DNA of 64,000 bases from Trifolium pratense (GCF_020283565.1 NC_060060.1:16492001-16556000); one strand, 5' to 3'. Shown: positions 33,615 to 46,403, counted from the first letter of the stretch. The notes: generated from the letters alone by a model not told the origin. Translations and numbers: made by a program.

Positions 33615-33762
33615 CTCCCTCCGATCCTTGTTATAAGAAGAAATTTACTTTTTAGATTCATAGAATGTTGGATGTATCTAATAAATAATATGAATCAGAT
33701 ACATCAAATCATTCTATAAATTTAAAAAGTAAATTTCTTCTTATAATAAAGATCAGAGAGAG
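33615..33762. mobile_element. Stowaway MITE
   Basis: 148-bp hairpin starting CTCCCTCCGATCCTTG TTATAAGAAG and ending ...CTTCTTATAA..GATCAGAGAGAG, flanked by TA on both sides. The termini and TA duplication are typical. Confidence 0.88.
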
Positions 33763-34166
33763 TATTAGGTTGAATACTTTTATCTGAATTTAAATCTAAA
33801 ACTTTACGGTTGTGTGGGAGATTCTGATAATAATTGCTTCATTGTCTTCTACCGACAAAAACAATGTTATTAGAAACAATGTTCATGCTGAGTCATTTTA
33901 GTCCAAAAAAAAAGTTCATGCTGAGTCATGTTTGGATGTATAATATACTTATAATCTAATATAATGTTCAACCCCTAGAGTGAGTGTGTGACTATACTTT
34001 TTTTGAGATCACCCCAAATGGAGCTGCTTGGTACAATAATTTAATATGGGCACTATGTGTTATCAACTTAGATGCTACATTGTTTAGTGGCATCAGCTGC
34101 AAGACCAACAACCACTTTTTATTTTTACTTTTTTATTAACCTTTTGTTTTTAGGGAGGAGTCTGAT

Positions 34167-34633
34167 TAGGGCCGGTCCCGAGTATTTGGAGGCCCTGTTT
34201 GAAAATTAAAAATGAATCTTTAATAAAAATATATTTTTTTTAAAATAAAGTCATTCTCTATTTAAATTATAAATAACATAAAAAATAGTCATCATAGTAA
34301 ATAACATGTAAAACCAATATATTTTAATCAATAACATTAAAATACATCTTCAATCTAATATCATTATCAACTTTACATTTCCTTCGGAAAAAAAAAATTT
34401 CTTGTAATGTTGCTTCGTTTTTTACAATCAACCGCAAGTTACTTATAAAATTAAAAGTGTATCTATTAAATTTTCTTTTTCTTAGGTAATAAAATATTTT
34501 TTGTAGTAACAAAGTCATTAATTTTTTTTACATATATAAATTTTTTAATAAACCGATATAAACAATCGGAGGCCCCTAAATGTTTGAGGCCCTGCGCGGT
34601 GGCACGCCTTGCACACCCACAGGGCCGGCCCTG
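34167..34633. mobile_element. hAT-type non-autonomous element, 467 bp
   Basis: The ends are inverted repeats, TAGGGCCGGTCCC at left and the complement of CAGGGCCGGCCCT at right. Perfect 8-bp direct repeats AGTCTGAT flank it at 34159-34166 and 34634-34641. The (C/T)AGGG terminus with an 8-bp duplication is diagnostic of hAT. The interior is AT-rich with no transposase. Confidence 0.9.
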
Positions 34634-34931
34634 AGTCTGATAATCGAGAGCTCAACTGTGAGATAAATAAAGTTTAACAAAAATTATTTTATCATAAATT
34701 ATTTTCGAACAATTCATCATAAGGATGCTCATTAAAAAATTAATCACTTTAATTGAGTTATCACTTTGCAAAATTAGTTTTTTTAATCTATTAATAAAAA
34801 ATAACCAAAAGATTGGTTCGTTTAATTAAGTCAATGACATCACATTAACGCTTTTGTCAATAAAATTGCCAACCACTTATTTGATTTCTTTCTAAATTAT
34901 ATACCAAGTTTTTTTTTTACAATAAATTATA

Positions 34932-35242
34932 GGCTTAATTAGTAAAATGGTCTCTTAAAGATATTTTTGGTTTCAGATTGGTCTCTTAAAAAAAAAAAAA
35001 AATTTGAATAGGTCCCTTAAAGAAAAAAAGGTCCGAATAAGTCCCTTAAAGACATCTCTGTTAATCAGTTTGGTCCCTTAAAAAAAGGTCTTTAAGGGAA
35101 AAAAATTGATTAACGAAGATGTCTTTAAGGGACCTATTCGGACCTTTTTTTTTTTCTTTATGCGACCTATTCAGACTTTTTTTCTTTAAGGACCAATGTG
35201 AAACCAAAAATGTCTTTAAGCGACTATTTTACTGATTAAGCC
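34932..35242. mobile_element. Hairpin MITE with 9-bp target duplication
   Basis: 311 bp, nearly all one hairpin. GGCTTAATTAGTAAAATGGT at left pairs with ...CTATTTTACTGATTAAGCC at right, and GGTCCCTTAAAG/CTTTAAGGGACC blocks pair inside. TAAATTATA is repeated perfectly at 34923-34931 and 35243-35251. This points to a Mutator-like MITE. Confidence 0.9.
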
Positions 35243-35865
35243 TAAATTATACTACTAAGTTAAAACTTTATTTATGTGGGATCATGTATAATTATGTGAA
35301 ACTTGTGGCCCATGAAGCATGGGAGTGAGAGTCATGGCTCCCACCATAGTTGCAAACCTAATAATAGCAATAAATAAACAATGGGTGATTTTCCATTAAC
35401 ACTTTTTTTTTAATACGATTAAAAATTTAAGTGAGTTGGATCTCATTAGTTAACTTGAACGTGAGAAACTTTAGACTTAAGAAAATGAAACAACGATTTT
35501 AGAGATATTTAATATATTATTGTCATTGGAAACTCGAACACACATTTTTATAGAATATGAATTGCATCAACGATCATTAGCATTAGCGCACAACCAAAAA
35601 AAAGAAAGATGGCTTCATTTTTTGGCACTAACTAGCTAGCTAGTTAAACTTATCCAAATATAAGTCAACAACTATAGTTGTTCTTTTGTTGAGTCAACAA
35701 TTATAGTTGTTTTTTTGGCATAATGCTGCAAACGACTTTTCAACCCTATTGATGAATTATTGACCTTTTTCTACCGACTATGTAACAAACAAATCCAGAT
35801 CACACATAATCTGATTGCTTCTCTCTGTTTCCACTAAATCAGTGTTTTTTTTTTCCTCTGATATA

Positions 35866-36008
35866 CTCGGTCCTTTTTATAAGAGACCGTTCAATTTTTT
35901 AGGTTTATTAAATAAATAATGTATTTAATCTATGTTATAAACTGGATACATAATTTATTCAACTAATCTTAAAAGGTCAACTATCTCATATAAAATGACC
36001 TGAAGGAG
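35866..36008. mobile_element. Stowaway MITE
   Basis: 143 bp. It starts CTCGGTCCTTTTTATAAGAG, ends TATAAAATGACCTGAAGGAG, is flanked by TA and is internally complementary. The termini are slightly worn (CTCGGTCC). Confidence 0.75.
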
Positions 36009-36193
36009 TACATAATTTAAATTTATAACAGAAAGAACAAAGATAAAGCACAATTTAATTATGTTTAATATTAGCAAATTATCAAATATACAAGACACTT
36101 ACACAAGGAATAAATTTTTTGGAAATGGTACTATTGAATAATAACACTGAAAAACATGAACTTCACTGAGTCATATAGCATAAAACAAAACTA

Positions 36194-36463
36194 CTACACA
36201 GGAAACTCACGAGCCAACTGAAAAGAATCCCCTGATGTTGGATTCACAAGATGTTTCCTAGGACCACCACGATGGCTTCCATGATTCATCCATGACTTCC
36301 TTTTCGAACTCATTCGCGGTTCGCGAGCTTGATCCTCTCTTGTTACTTTGACCATAGGTACTGTCACTGTGTTTCTTGAGTGAACTATAGATATCAAAGA
36401 AGTAGCAATGACAAGAAACAAAAGAACAAAACATGTGAGGAAAGTTCTCACTTGTTTCACCAT
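36194..36463 (-). CDS. Secreted small-peptide precursor, 89 residues
   Basis: Single exon. Residues 1-29 form a classic signal peptide (TFLTCFVLLFLVIATSLISI, then VHS). The mature part is short, strongly basic and without cysteine. Its C-terminal half has a striking basic, Gly/His/Pro-bearing block, NHGSHRGGPRKHLVNP at about 60-75, followed by a short tail. This pre-pro layout matches plant signalling peptides cut from the C-terminus of a precursor. It does not fit the CLE, CEP, IDA, RGF or PSY consensus as I know them, so no family is assigned. A possible TATA box lies 54 bases upstream. A longer overlapping minus-strand frame starting at 36569 is judged an artefact. Confidence 0.7.
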   Translation of the reverse strand: MVKQVRTFLTCFVLLFLVIATSLISIVHSRNTVTVPMVKVTREDQAREPRMSSKRKSWMNHGSHRGGPRKHLVNPTSGDSFQLAREFPV

Positions 36464-36516
36464 TTTGTTTTTTTTTTTTTGTTGTTCTTGCTTTTTCTTG
36501 TGTTGTGGTAAAGGGG

Positions 36517-36524
36517 TTAATATA
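36517..36524 (-). promoter_or_regulatory. Possible TATA box of the secreted-peptide gene
   Basis: TATATTAA on the minus strand, 54 bases upstream of the ATG, which would put transcription start near 36490 with a short leader. Based on position only. Confidence 0.35.
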
Positions 36525-37032
36525 GTTGTGAATAAAGGATAATGACACTTTGCTTTGGAATGAAGTCACAAGGTAAATGATTGTTTGTGATGATCAAATG
36601 TATTTGATGGTTTGGTTTGGTGGGACTGTTTTGGATTGGGTTTGTTTTTGTTGGTGGGTTTAGTAATTGTCACTTATGATGTTGTCACACAAGTCAGAAT
36701 TCACATGTAAAATAATAGATGCACTTTATGTTATTTAAGTTAAAATGTCAATTATATGAAAGCTTGATTGAATAAGATAAAGCATTCACTCTATAGAGTG
36801 GTGGGCAAGCAAGGAATCATGGGAGATTTTTATTTTGATATGTTTACTTATTTTCTACAATTGACTCTTTCACTCACACATATTAAATAAAATGATAAAT
36901 ACTTGACAAAAAATTAATAAAAGAGGAAAAACAATTTTACTAATTTATCTTTATCAACTATTGAGTACCGACTATATTGATGTATTTTTATTATTATCAT
37001 AATATTGAGAAAAATAATTTGAGAGTGATGTA

Positions 37033-37080
37033 CTCCCTCTGCCCAACAAAAAATGTCATAGTTGGTCATTTTACACGTAT
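37033..37080. repeat. Possible half Stowaway terminus
   Basis: TACTCCCTCTGCCCAACAAAAAATG has a Stowaway-like beginning, but no complementary right end was seen nearby. Probably truncated. Confidence 0.3.
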
Positions 37081-37847
37081 TAAGGAGAATTATACATCAT
37101 AAATAAATGAAAGATAATAACAAATTTACCAAATTAACCCCGTTAACAATTGGTTGATTCTCATTCCCATAAATGCAAACTTGAAAAAAGTAATGTACAT
37201 GGTGTTAATTAGAGGGTATAATTAACACCATGTGTCTTTAGGGCACATGTTAATGAATCAAAAGTAGAAACAATGTCAGACTTCTTATAAAAAAAAAAGA
37301 AACAATATCAGGCGGGACAAATTTAACATGTTAAAACAGAATGAAGATCTATTTTGATCATTCACAAATTTCAGGCGAGACAATTCACAAAAATAAAAAC
37401 TAAAATTAGTCAGTGACATTTTTATATTGGAAAAAATTATTCCCTCTTTTATAACGAATCAGAGATTAGTTTATCTTCAACATAAAAATATCCGGGACTA
37501 AAATTATGATGAAAGTCGACTCTTTTAAGATTATCTTGGGGTTTCAAAACTTGTTGAAAATTCTCTTCAAGTCTCTTTATATGCTCATAAATTCTCTAAA
37601 ATTTTCCTTTGCATTAAGATTGAGAGATAAATTTCAAATAATTTGAAAGATATATTTCACTCGATACCTTTCAAGAGTTTGTTCTGATCTCATTCAGCAT
37701 AATATCATAATAATGATTGGTTTTGATAAACTTATTCAAAATGGTTGGTTAAAAAAAATTTAGTTTCGGTAAACTTACTTCAAGCTTGCCGAAAATTATG
37801 AAACTTAAGACTCACTTTTGGCTTTGATGAACTTGAATGAAAAAAAA

Positions 37848-38182
37848 GGCAAAATTACACCGCATGTCCTTTATCTTATTTTTTTGTAACACTTTGGTTC
37901 TTTATGTTTTTTTGTAACATTTTGATCTTTTATCTTTTATTTGTAACATTTTGGTCCTTTTATCTTTTTTATTTTTAACACTTTAGTCTTTTTTTTTGTA
38001 ACACTTTGGTCCTTATCTTATTTATTTATAAAAAATAAAAGACCTAAATGTTACAAAAAAAAAATAATAAAGGACCATAGTGTTACAAAAAAAAAATAAA
38101 GAACCAAAGTGTTACATAAAAAAAATAAAGGACCAAAGTGTTACAAAAAAATAAGACAAAGAACCTGCAGTAAAATTTTGCC
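37848..38182. mobile_element. Hairpin MITE, about 335 bp
   Basis: The ends GGCAAAATTACACCGCATG and CTGCAGTAAAATTTTGCC are imperfect inverted repeats. TTTTGTAACACTTTGG-type units on the left repeat in tandem and pair with CCAAAGTGTTACAAAA units on the right. The flanks are A-runs, so the target duplication is ambiguous. Confidence 0.75.
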
Positions 38183-38379
38183 AAAAAAAAGAGAGGATAA
38201 AATCAAAAGTTCACTCAAACAGCGGGGGTAAGAAGATAACTGTAAAAGTATATATAGGATAAAATTCTCAAAGGAAATTGATCTTTAGACCCCCACATTG
38301 CTCCCAGTCCCTTCAAAACCTCGAAAATGCCTTTGATTTTGGATCCACTTTGATTCGAATTGTACAATACAAAATCTCC

Positions 38380-38610
38380 TTGTATTTCGGAAGATATGAT
38401 CCGAAATAAGTCAATAGAAGTGTTTTGGAACATACTTTCCGAAATTGTAGTTAATTTTGAAAGATAGAATCTAAAACAAAGTGAACAAAAGCATTTTAGA
38501 AAATACGTTCTAAAATCCCAATTAGTTTTTAAAATATAGAATTCGAAACAAGTCAATAGTAAAGTTTTAGAAGATTCGTTTCGAAGTTGTAGTTCATTAC
38601 AAAAATTACT
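38380..38610. repeat. About 71-bp degenerate tandem repeat, three copies
   Basis: Copies start near 38400, 38471 and 38542, with CGAAATAAGTCAATAGAAGT, TAAAACAAAGTGAACAAAAG and CGAAACAAGTCAATAGTAAA in register. It lies 340-570 bases upstream of the RPN9 start codon. Confidence 0.6.
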
Positions 38611-38950
38611 TCCGAAATCCAAAAACATCCTAAAAATAACAAATGAGTCTAAAGAAATATGGGCTTGAAGCCCAAAATGACAAAAAAAACTAAATACCAA
38701 AAACGACGTCGTCCTAACAAACCGAACCTCCATTAATATTCATTTCTTTTCGCCGAAGCAAAACAAATAAAATAAAAAAAGTATCTACCAAAAAAGATAA
38801 AAAATAAAATAAAAAGTAAAATAAAAAAAGTACAAAAAGAAATCTTATTATAAAAAATATAAATCCACAAAGACCTCAAAAAACATAGAAGAAAATCACA
38901 ATCTTTCTTTCTTTCTTCGTGAGTTTCAGATTTTTCTCTCTTGAATCGCC

Positions 38951-41900
38951 ATGGCTGCTCTGCAATACCTTGAATCTCTTCGTAGTTCACATCCTGAACT
39001 CGGCGATTGGTACAATTCTCTTGCGGATCTGTACCAGAAAAAGCTATGGCACCAGCTCACTCAAAAGCTCGATGGCTTCCTCGCTCTTGCCGTTTTTCAG
39101 GTCTCACTCTTCGTTCAACACTCTTTTCACTATCAATTGCTATAATACTTTAATTCTTAGTTTTATTGTTTTTAATTTCGATCTTTTTTTAAGATTAGGG
39201 TTTGTATTTTTATGTTTTGTTGTTGTTGTTGTTGCGGTGAACTTAATCTCGGAGTTGAGTGTAGACGGTGACGATTTTGTTGATTTAGGGTTTTGTTTTT
39301 TTGAGCTGGTATTGGTATTGTGGTAAAGATGGGATTTTTTTGTTTTTGTTTTGGGTTTAGGTTTTTTGTTTTGGATCCGAGGATGTTAGGTAGGTCATAG
39401 AGTTGTGATTTTGATTGAATTGTTTATGAAATTGAATTTTGGGTGTTGGGGTGTTTAGAATTAGGGTTTTGATGGAAACTGAAATTTTGGTTTTTTTTTT
39501 ATTAATTAAATAGATTTGGAGTTTTGTTGTTCAGTGTTTTGTGGGGAGTGATGTGAATGGTGGATGAAGTTTTTAGGGTGACTTTCTTTTTTGTTTTTTT
39601 TGGTGTATTTTGTTTTTAACGTTGCTCAAGCATTGTAGTTGTTTGTTTTGAAGTTTATAACTTATGTTGAAAGTTTCACTTGTACTCGAAGATGTGATTG
39701 ATAAGTTAAAGACTGTTAATGATCAGAGTACAATGTAGATGTTTCATTTTTAACTAGATAAATGGTTCGGGGGATCAAATGTATTATAAATTGGTGTGAG
39801 TTTTTCCCCATTTGTTGAGTGGCTTTCTTTGCAATGAGGATCTTTATCACAAAGCTTACATCCTTAGTCTGTCTAATTTTATCAACTTCTTTGCTTCAGA
39901 AGAAATTTAAATTTTCAACTAGAAAATCTTTACTATCTTTGGAAACCATCGTTCAATCTTAGTTTAGAATACAATTGAATATTTCATTACAATTGAAAAT
40001 TTAAAATTAAGAATGAAGTCCAAATTGTCATTTGATTTTAGTATGAGATGCATACTATGACAGAATTTGTGTTAAACTTATGTTTGGCTTCATTCTTCGG
40101 TGTTAGTGATTGGTTTACTAATGCTGCCACTCATCTATTAGCCTACTGTATTTGAAGCATCAATGATGTTACACATTTTGTGCACATTGTTATTTCTTTT
40201 TTTGGATATAATAAAATTTTCCATTACTTCTACTCCGATAATTTACTCTGCAGTATGTTCTTATTGTCGTTTATAGTTAATTTGTTTGACCAATTATTCT
40301 TGCTTTGAACTTTCAGGCTGGTGATGCTTTGATACAATTATATAACAATTTCATCACAGATTTTGAGACCAAAATCAACCTTCTCAAGCTTGCTCATTTT
40401 GCTGTGTTGGTTTCCCGACAGTATCCTGAGAGAGAAGCTGCCATCGGTTATCTTGAAGGGGTCATTGAGAAACTGCAAGCCACTAGAGAGCAGCGTATAG
40501 AAGAGCCTATCCTATACATTAAGATGCAAATCGCTTTATTTAAGCTTGAACAAGGTGATCAAAAAGAATGCAAGAATCTTCTCGAAAATGGAAAGAGCAC
40601 ACTAGACAGCATGACAGATATTGATCCAACTGTTTATGCTAGCTATTACTGGGTATCTTCTCAATATCACAAATCCCGTCAGGAATTTGCTGAGTTCTAC
40701 AAAAGTGCCCTTCTCTATTTGGCATACACAGCAGTGGAGTCACTCTCTGACTCATTCAAATTGGTATGTTATTGAACTGTCTGAAATGTTTTACTTATTT
40801 ATTTATTCCTTTTATGCTGTCTCAATTCGTGGCAAAATAATGGCTACGATTTACTCTGGTTACAGTTACTCTCTACTCAATTAGCACCTTGTCTTTTCTA
40901 CATAAAAAATATGTGGGGAGAGAATGGAGAAACCAAGGGTAATATAATAAAGTGATGGATTTCCAAATGCGTAGAACTCAAGGTGTTGGTTAATTTACAT
41001 TAGGCTGTTGTTTAACTTAAGGTTTTAGTCATATTTTTATCATCAAAATTAACAACTATGAAATAACTTGTGTATATGTGACACATGAGCATGTGTTTCA
41101 CAGTAGCTAAATATCCATTTGTTGGGGGAGGTTCTCCCTTTTATTGATCTGGATTTTGGATTTGGTTAGTTACATCATGGAAACTTAGAGGATGCTGTAG
41201 CTGAAGTATACTGTAACATTTAGTTAAAAAGTTGTTTTTATCTAGGGGGTACATATTCAGTAATTCAAGACAGAAAACAGATATGAACTACGGCAAAATT
41301 TTGAAATTGTAAGATACATCATGACAGTAATAGAACACCAAATACTACTATTTAATCAATCAATACGATAATATCAAAATCTTCAATGAAATGAGAATCA
41401 ATGTTTTAAAGTTAACTTACATTATTGTAAATATTCCTATGTGTATGTTGATATAAAAATAAAAAGGGTAAGAAAATACATCAGCTAATGGAAAGTCCTT
41501 GAAATGTCCAACATTAATCTGTAATCTGTGTCCAACATGAATGTGACACAATATGGATTTGAGTGATCCATGCTTCCTAGGTCTTAATAGTAATTAAGGA
41601 TAAGTGATGCTTCTAACTGCGCTTATTCATATATAGTTCAAGGTCAATCCAATATGCTCCCTTTGTCTTGATGGTAATTAAGGATAAGTAGTGCTTCTGA
41701 CCGCGGTTCTTCGTATATTGTCCAATAAAAAGGTTATCCTAATTGATCTTCCGTTACTATGTGACCTTACTGAAATCTAATACAGAGCGATGCTTTTATT
41801 TTGGTAAAATTGAACTGAATCTGTTTTTTTATTCATTTAATTGCACGTCCTTCTGCTTTATAGGTTACAGGAGATAGTAGTCTATGGTTTATTTTCTATT

Positions 41901-43339
41901 TATCCGCAGATATGATATTAGTTAATGCACCATTTTTGTCTTCTGTTAGGATTTGGCATTTGACTTGTCCCTTTCTGCCCTACTGGGAGATAATATCTAC
42001 AACTTTGGAGAGCTACTTGCCCATCCTATTGTGAGTATTTGCTGATTATTATTTTGGAAGGCTTGCTCCTTCAAGTTTATTAACTCCACTCATCTATTTT
42101 AGTTACTATGTTGGATAACACAATTTACTATACCTTCGACAGATTAAGAGCCTCCTGGAAACAAAGGTAGAATGGCTCTACTATATTCTGCAGGCATTTA
42201 ATTCTGGTGATTTGGTTCGATATCAAGAATTATGCCAGGTGCATAATGCTGCTTTAAGGGCTCAACCAGCACTAGTTCAAAATGAACAGAAGCTGTTGGA
42301 AAAGATTAACATTCTCTGTCTGATGGAAATTATATTCAGGTATATATTCATTAGATATGTCATCAAAATTTTGTTGATGAATTTGAAACTGTTTGTTTTA
42401 TTTCCAACTAAAATGATTGTGGTTATTTGCAGCCGGCCTTCGGAAGATCGAACCATTCCCTTGAGTGTAATTTCTGAGCGCACAAAACTTTCTATTGAGG
42501 ATGTGGAGCATCTCCTTATGAAGAGCTTATCTGTAAGTTCAACTTGAAGTTATCGAATGTTGCTTTTTGAAGATGTTTTTATGTTTTTCTTAGTAACCAT
42601 ATGATGTGGTTCACTTTCAACTCATGGGTTTGGGTAAATGGTGACAGTTTCCTTGTTTCTTTTTGAGTCATTCTTGTTATTGTTTATCTGTTGTCATGTT
42701 TCCACCTGAAGAATTATGTTGTTTCTTGGTTTTTACCTAGAGAAACTAGTTGGTTTTTTCTGCTTGACTTCTAGTTGCTAACTTGACACCCATGCAACAA
42801 TTGATGATGCATTTTTCTTATTCTGCAAATGAGCACTTCCATCTTTTGGCACATTTTACCATTCAAAGTTGAAAAATGCTTTATGTGTATTTTGGACATG
42901 GTAGTTTTTTTTTGCTTTTTGTCCTATGTTTACCATCCACTGTTAATGTTGAAAATTTGTTGTTTTCACATATTGTTTGAACTGGTCTTTCTCTTCCTGT
43001 TTAGTGATTCTCTAGAGGGCTTTTTTGGAAATTGCTTATGTTTGAGAAAAAGCACTGCTATTTTATCAAGAGGCTTATTGTTTGTAAAGATCATATTATG
43101 TCGAGCAATTGTGTTAAATTTTTAATGTGTGTATATGAAAAAAAATGTTGCAGGTTCATCTGATTGAGGGTATAATTGATCAAGTTGACGGCACAGTACA
43201 TGTTTCCTGGGTGCAACCAAGAGTTCTGGGTATTCAACAGATAAAATCATTGAGGGATCGACTGGACAGTTGGACAGGGAAAGTACACACGGCATTGTTG
43301 TCCATCGAGGCTGAAACGCCTGATCTAATTGGATCATAA
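38951..43339 (+). CDS. RPN9: 26S proteasome regulatory subunit RPN9 (PSMD13 homologue)
   Basis: Six exons: 38951-39100, 40317-40763, 41950-42030, 42143-42339, 42433-42532 and 43154-43339. All borders are GT/AG and the frame is continuous, giving 386 residues, the length expected for plant RPN9. RPN9 is a structural subunit of the proteasome lid; it binds lid partners and helps position the RPN11 deubiquitinase. The N-terminal two thirds is helical repeat (ALQYLESLRSSHPELGDWY near the start, YPEREAAIGYLEGVIEKL in the middle). A PCI winged-helix region follows, with the typical stretches LLEKINILCLMEIIF, RTKLSIEDVEHLLMKSLSVH and LIEGIIDQVDGTVHVSWVQP. The tail is DSWTGKVHTALLSIEAETPD. No residue looks missing, so it is judged functional. 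Proteasome genes are usually expressed in all tissues. Confidence 0.96.
41565..41735. repeat. Direct repeat in RPN9 intron 2
   Basis: GTCTTAATAGTAATTAAGGATAAG and GTCTTGATGGTAATTAAGGATAAG, each followed by similar TGCTTCTRACYGCG sequence, lie about 95 bases apart. It is a local duplication with no coding meaning. Confidence 0.6.
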
Positions 43340-43794
43340 TTTTCTTTGTTTTCTACCAAATGTAATGATTTATCCTGAGGCAACAAAAGACGAAGAGACT
43401 TCCGAGTTACATGGGCATATAGCCAACTTATGCGCTTCATTTCCTTTTGCTGCTGCTTTTGAATGATTGCTGGAAATAGCAACCCGCATCAGTTCCGAAC
43501 TAGTTGTTTTTACATCTTAGAGTGATGATAGAACTATGTACCTGGAACTTTAGAAGTTCTTATCATTTAATTGAGCCAAGCGACTATTTTCTATTGCCAA
43601 ATTTCATGCTTAATCTATGTTATAAATCTTGTGTTGTCAAGTCACTAGTGATAAAATGACAACCAATTACTAGTGAAGACAACAAGGTAGTACGGAATTG
43701 CATGTTCAAATTAGTATAGTTTGGTTAACTCAGTGCTTGCGGCATAGGCTGGTTGGGTTTATCTATAAATTTTGGAACTACAATGAAACTCATT

Positions 43795-44010
43795 TATGGT
43801 TTGTTTGGCACAACTTCTTTAGAGCTTAACCAAACAGCTTATGCAATTTTTATATATTATTATAAGTTTGTCAAGTTAGTTTATGATTAAATAGCTTATA
43901 AAATTATAATTTTCACTAGTGTGAACTTATAAAATAGCATAAAACTTAATTTATATTGATAAGCGGTTTGCATAACCTCTAAAAAAAGTTGGGTCAAACG
44001 AGCCCTTAGT
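43795..44010. mobile_element. Possible hAT-like MITE
   Basis: Starts GGTTTGTTTGGCACAACTT and ends AAGTTGGGTCAAACGAGCCC, which are imperfect inverted ends, with AAACAGCTTAT/ATAAGCGGTTT inside. No target duplication was confirmed. Confidence 0.45.
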
Positions 44011-44097
44011 ATTTAAGAGCATCTACAATGAAACTTTTCACATTTAAATATTTAACGAGTCTAAAGTATATACGTCACTTATTTATAATTTGACGAT

Positions 44098-44220
44098 TTG
44101 TCTCGTGAGCTTAGTTCTGTTGGTAGGAACATCATACTTTATGTGCAGTCGGAGTTCGAATTCCTGATACAGAACTTATCGTACAATTTCAACCACTAGA
44201 CTACTTGACAAAAGAAAAAA
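44098..44220 (+). mobile_element. tRNA-derived SINE
   Basis: Starts TGTCTCGTGAGCTTAGTTCTG TTGG (A-box region), has GGAGTTCGAATTCC (B box) and ends CCACTAGACTACTTGACAAAAG plus an A-tract. Same family as the minus-strand copy at 57678-57806. Confidence 0.7.
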
Positions 44221-46090
44221 TTCCGCACTTATGAGTTCTTTAGAATAGATACACAAAAAAATTAAAGGGGATAAGTTTTTTAGATAAATATTCTAATGTA
44301 CTACTAGAAATTAAAAGAGAACTAACTTTGAAGCATGATTTTTTTAGAGCATATACTGCAAAAAATTAAAGGGGACACATTTTTTCCTTTTTTTAGTACC
44401 ATGTTATAGTTATAAAATTTCTACCACTATTTTGAGATGACTAAGTTTTATCGATAAATCTATTATTTTCTTTGAGAAATTAACCGGCATAAATAGTAAT
44501 TTTTAAGCGTCATTTAATTTGCAAATTCTAGTTATAGGATGTGTTTGTTTTCGGTGAAACATGGAAGAGAAGCCAATTTTTTTTACTTTGTTCCATTTTT
44601 ATCCTTGCGCTCTTCCTCTAAAATAATGTGGCCCCAACACCTTTATTAATGACTACTTTTGTCATTTTAAAAATAAAATTATTTATCTTTTTTCGATATA
44701 AAACTCAATTCTTTTTTATTTCCCTCTTGTTTCTTTTATACCAAACAACACTATTAATCCCATTAAAAAAAAAACTACTGATCCACTCTATTTTCCATAA
44801 CTTTCTTTCTTCTCACTCTTTCTCTTTTTCTCATTTTCTCTCCCATACAAAAAAGACCAATAAAGTGACAACACAAAGAAGGCTAGTAACTTGTAAAGAA
44901 TAATGATGAGAATTGAGAAGGAATGATTGAAATTTCTCTTTGGTTCCCAATTTATGCATTAATATGATCACAATAGAACTACTCATTTTTTTGAAGATTT
45001 AATTGAGTCACATGTATATACACCACTTATTTATATAATTTTTAATAATAGTACTTAATAAACGTTCAATCCCTCCAACTTAGCACATCTTAAACAGTTC
45101 ATATATATCAATTCTTATTTAAAAATCACTATCTATTAAGTATTAATACTTAAAAAATAAGTACACACCATTAGAAATAATTTAACTAGTTCTACATGAA
45201 ATTAGTTATAGGTTTAGATAACTAGGTAATAAAGTGACTCGAATAAATTCGAGTGTCCAAAATTTGAACTTCAACCGATACATGTATAAAATGTAATATT
45301 CCATCTAACTAAATTTATTGAAACTGTTTTAATGCTTGGTGTACCATCTTTAATGTGTCACATGGGCACTTCAGTATTTAGCAAAAGTCTATGTAAGAGC
45401 AATAATATTAATTGACAGAGTTCAGAGCCAGAAGTGTACAAACAAAAGACACACTGAGGAATGGCACGTGATACACACATGGAAGCTACTAAGTTAATTT
45501 TATTGGATCCTTCAATGTAAGGGCTTATCACCAGTCACCACTAGTAGTACTCACTAGAACTTTGGCTTCTTTTTTATTTCTTTCTAACACAGTTTGATGT
45601 AAATGAAATGCTAAGGTAAGAGTTAAGGTAAATCAAGTCTTCAAAATTCAAATAATTGTATCATATGACAACTTGTGTCACCATGTCATATCATATGACA
45701 TGATTTTCATGGCAAAGAATCTCTGAAGAAATTAAAATATCTCCTTCACACAAACAAATAATAATTGCTAGTACTTTTTTCATACACTTCTCTACATTTT
45801 CCTATTTATTTAGGCCACTCTAAATTGAATACTAGCTTATAAAATGAGTATTATTAAATATTGAATAGCTGGTATATAATCTGCCAAAAAAATTATGACA
45901 TTTATACTGTCAATATACATTTCAATAGATATGACTATTTCAACAGATATGACTGGTGAGTGTAAGAGTGTGGGATTGTTTCTTGCTTCTAATTGGATTA
46001 AATTTTTGTAGTTTATTTACATTAACAGGTAATAAAATTTCATCATTAAACAATTGATTGTGTTGTAGTTAAATTAACCCCGGTAGGCCT
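44221..46090. other. Intergenic, no gene; worn repeats
   Basis: AT-rich. A possible minus-strand SINE fragment is at about 45200-45310 (TCTAACTAAATTTATTG and a TTGAACTTC box region). Nothing codes. Confidence 0.4.
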
Positions 46091-46403
46091 GACTCCTTCT
46101 ATAAATGAGAGGTGCAACTTATCTCGTGTTAGACTCGATAGAATGGTGTAGGTGTGTTCTGTTTAGATTCCTGAGATTCTTATTGGTTGTTCTACTCACT
46201 AGTTTTCCTCCCTTATTGTTTCTTCCTGGTCCCGGAGCTGGTGGGTGGTTTGGGGTTTTTTTCTTTGCTGGTTGTGATCTTGGGTGTTGGGGAGTCCCTC
46301 TGTCCCCCCTTGTTTTAGGCTGCTTTGTATTTCACTCGAGTACTCATTCGAGTACGTCCTTCGTTGGAGTATATATTGCCATTCAAGAAAAAAAAAAAAA
46401 AAA
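46091..46403 (+). repeat. Possible 5'-truncated LINE 3' end with poly-A
   Basis: A relatively GC-rich 300-base stretch ends TATATTGCCATTCAAG and then about 15 A. This is like the 3' untranslated ends of plant L1-type LINEs. No reverse transcriptase sequence is present and no target duplication was found. Confidence 0.4.

Noticed and set aside
38215..38733. 172-residue minus-strand frame upstream of RPN9
   Set aside because: It covers the 71-bp tandem repeat and shows no domain; the open frame follows from repeat composition.
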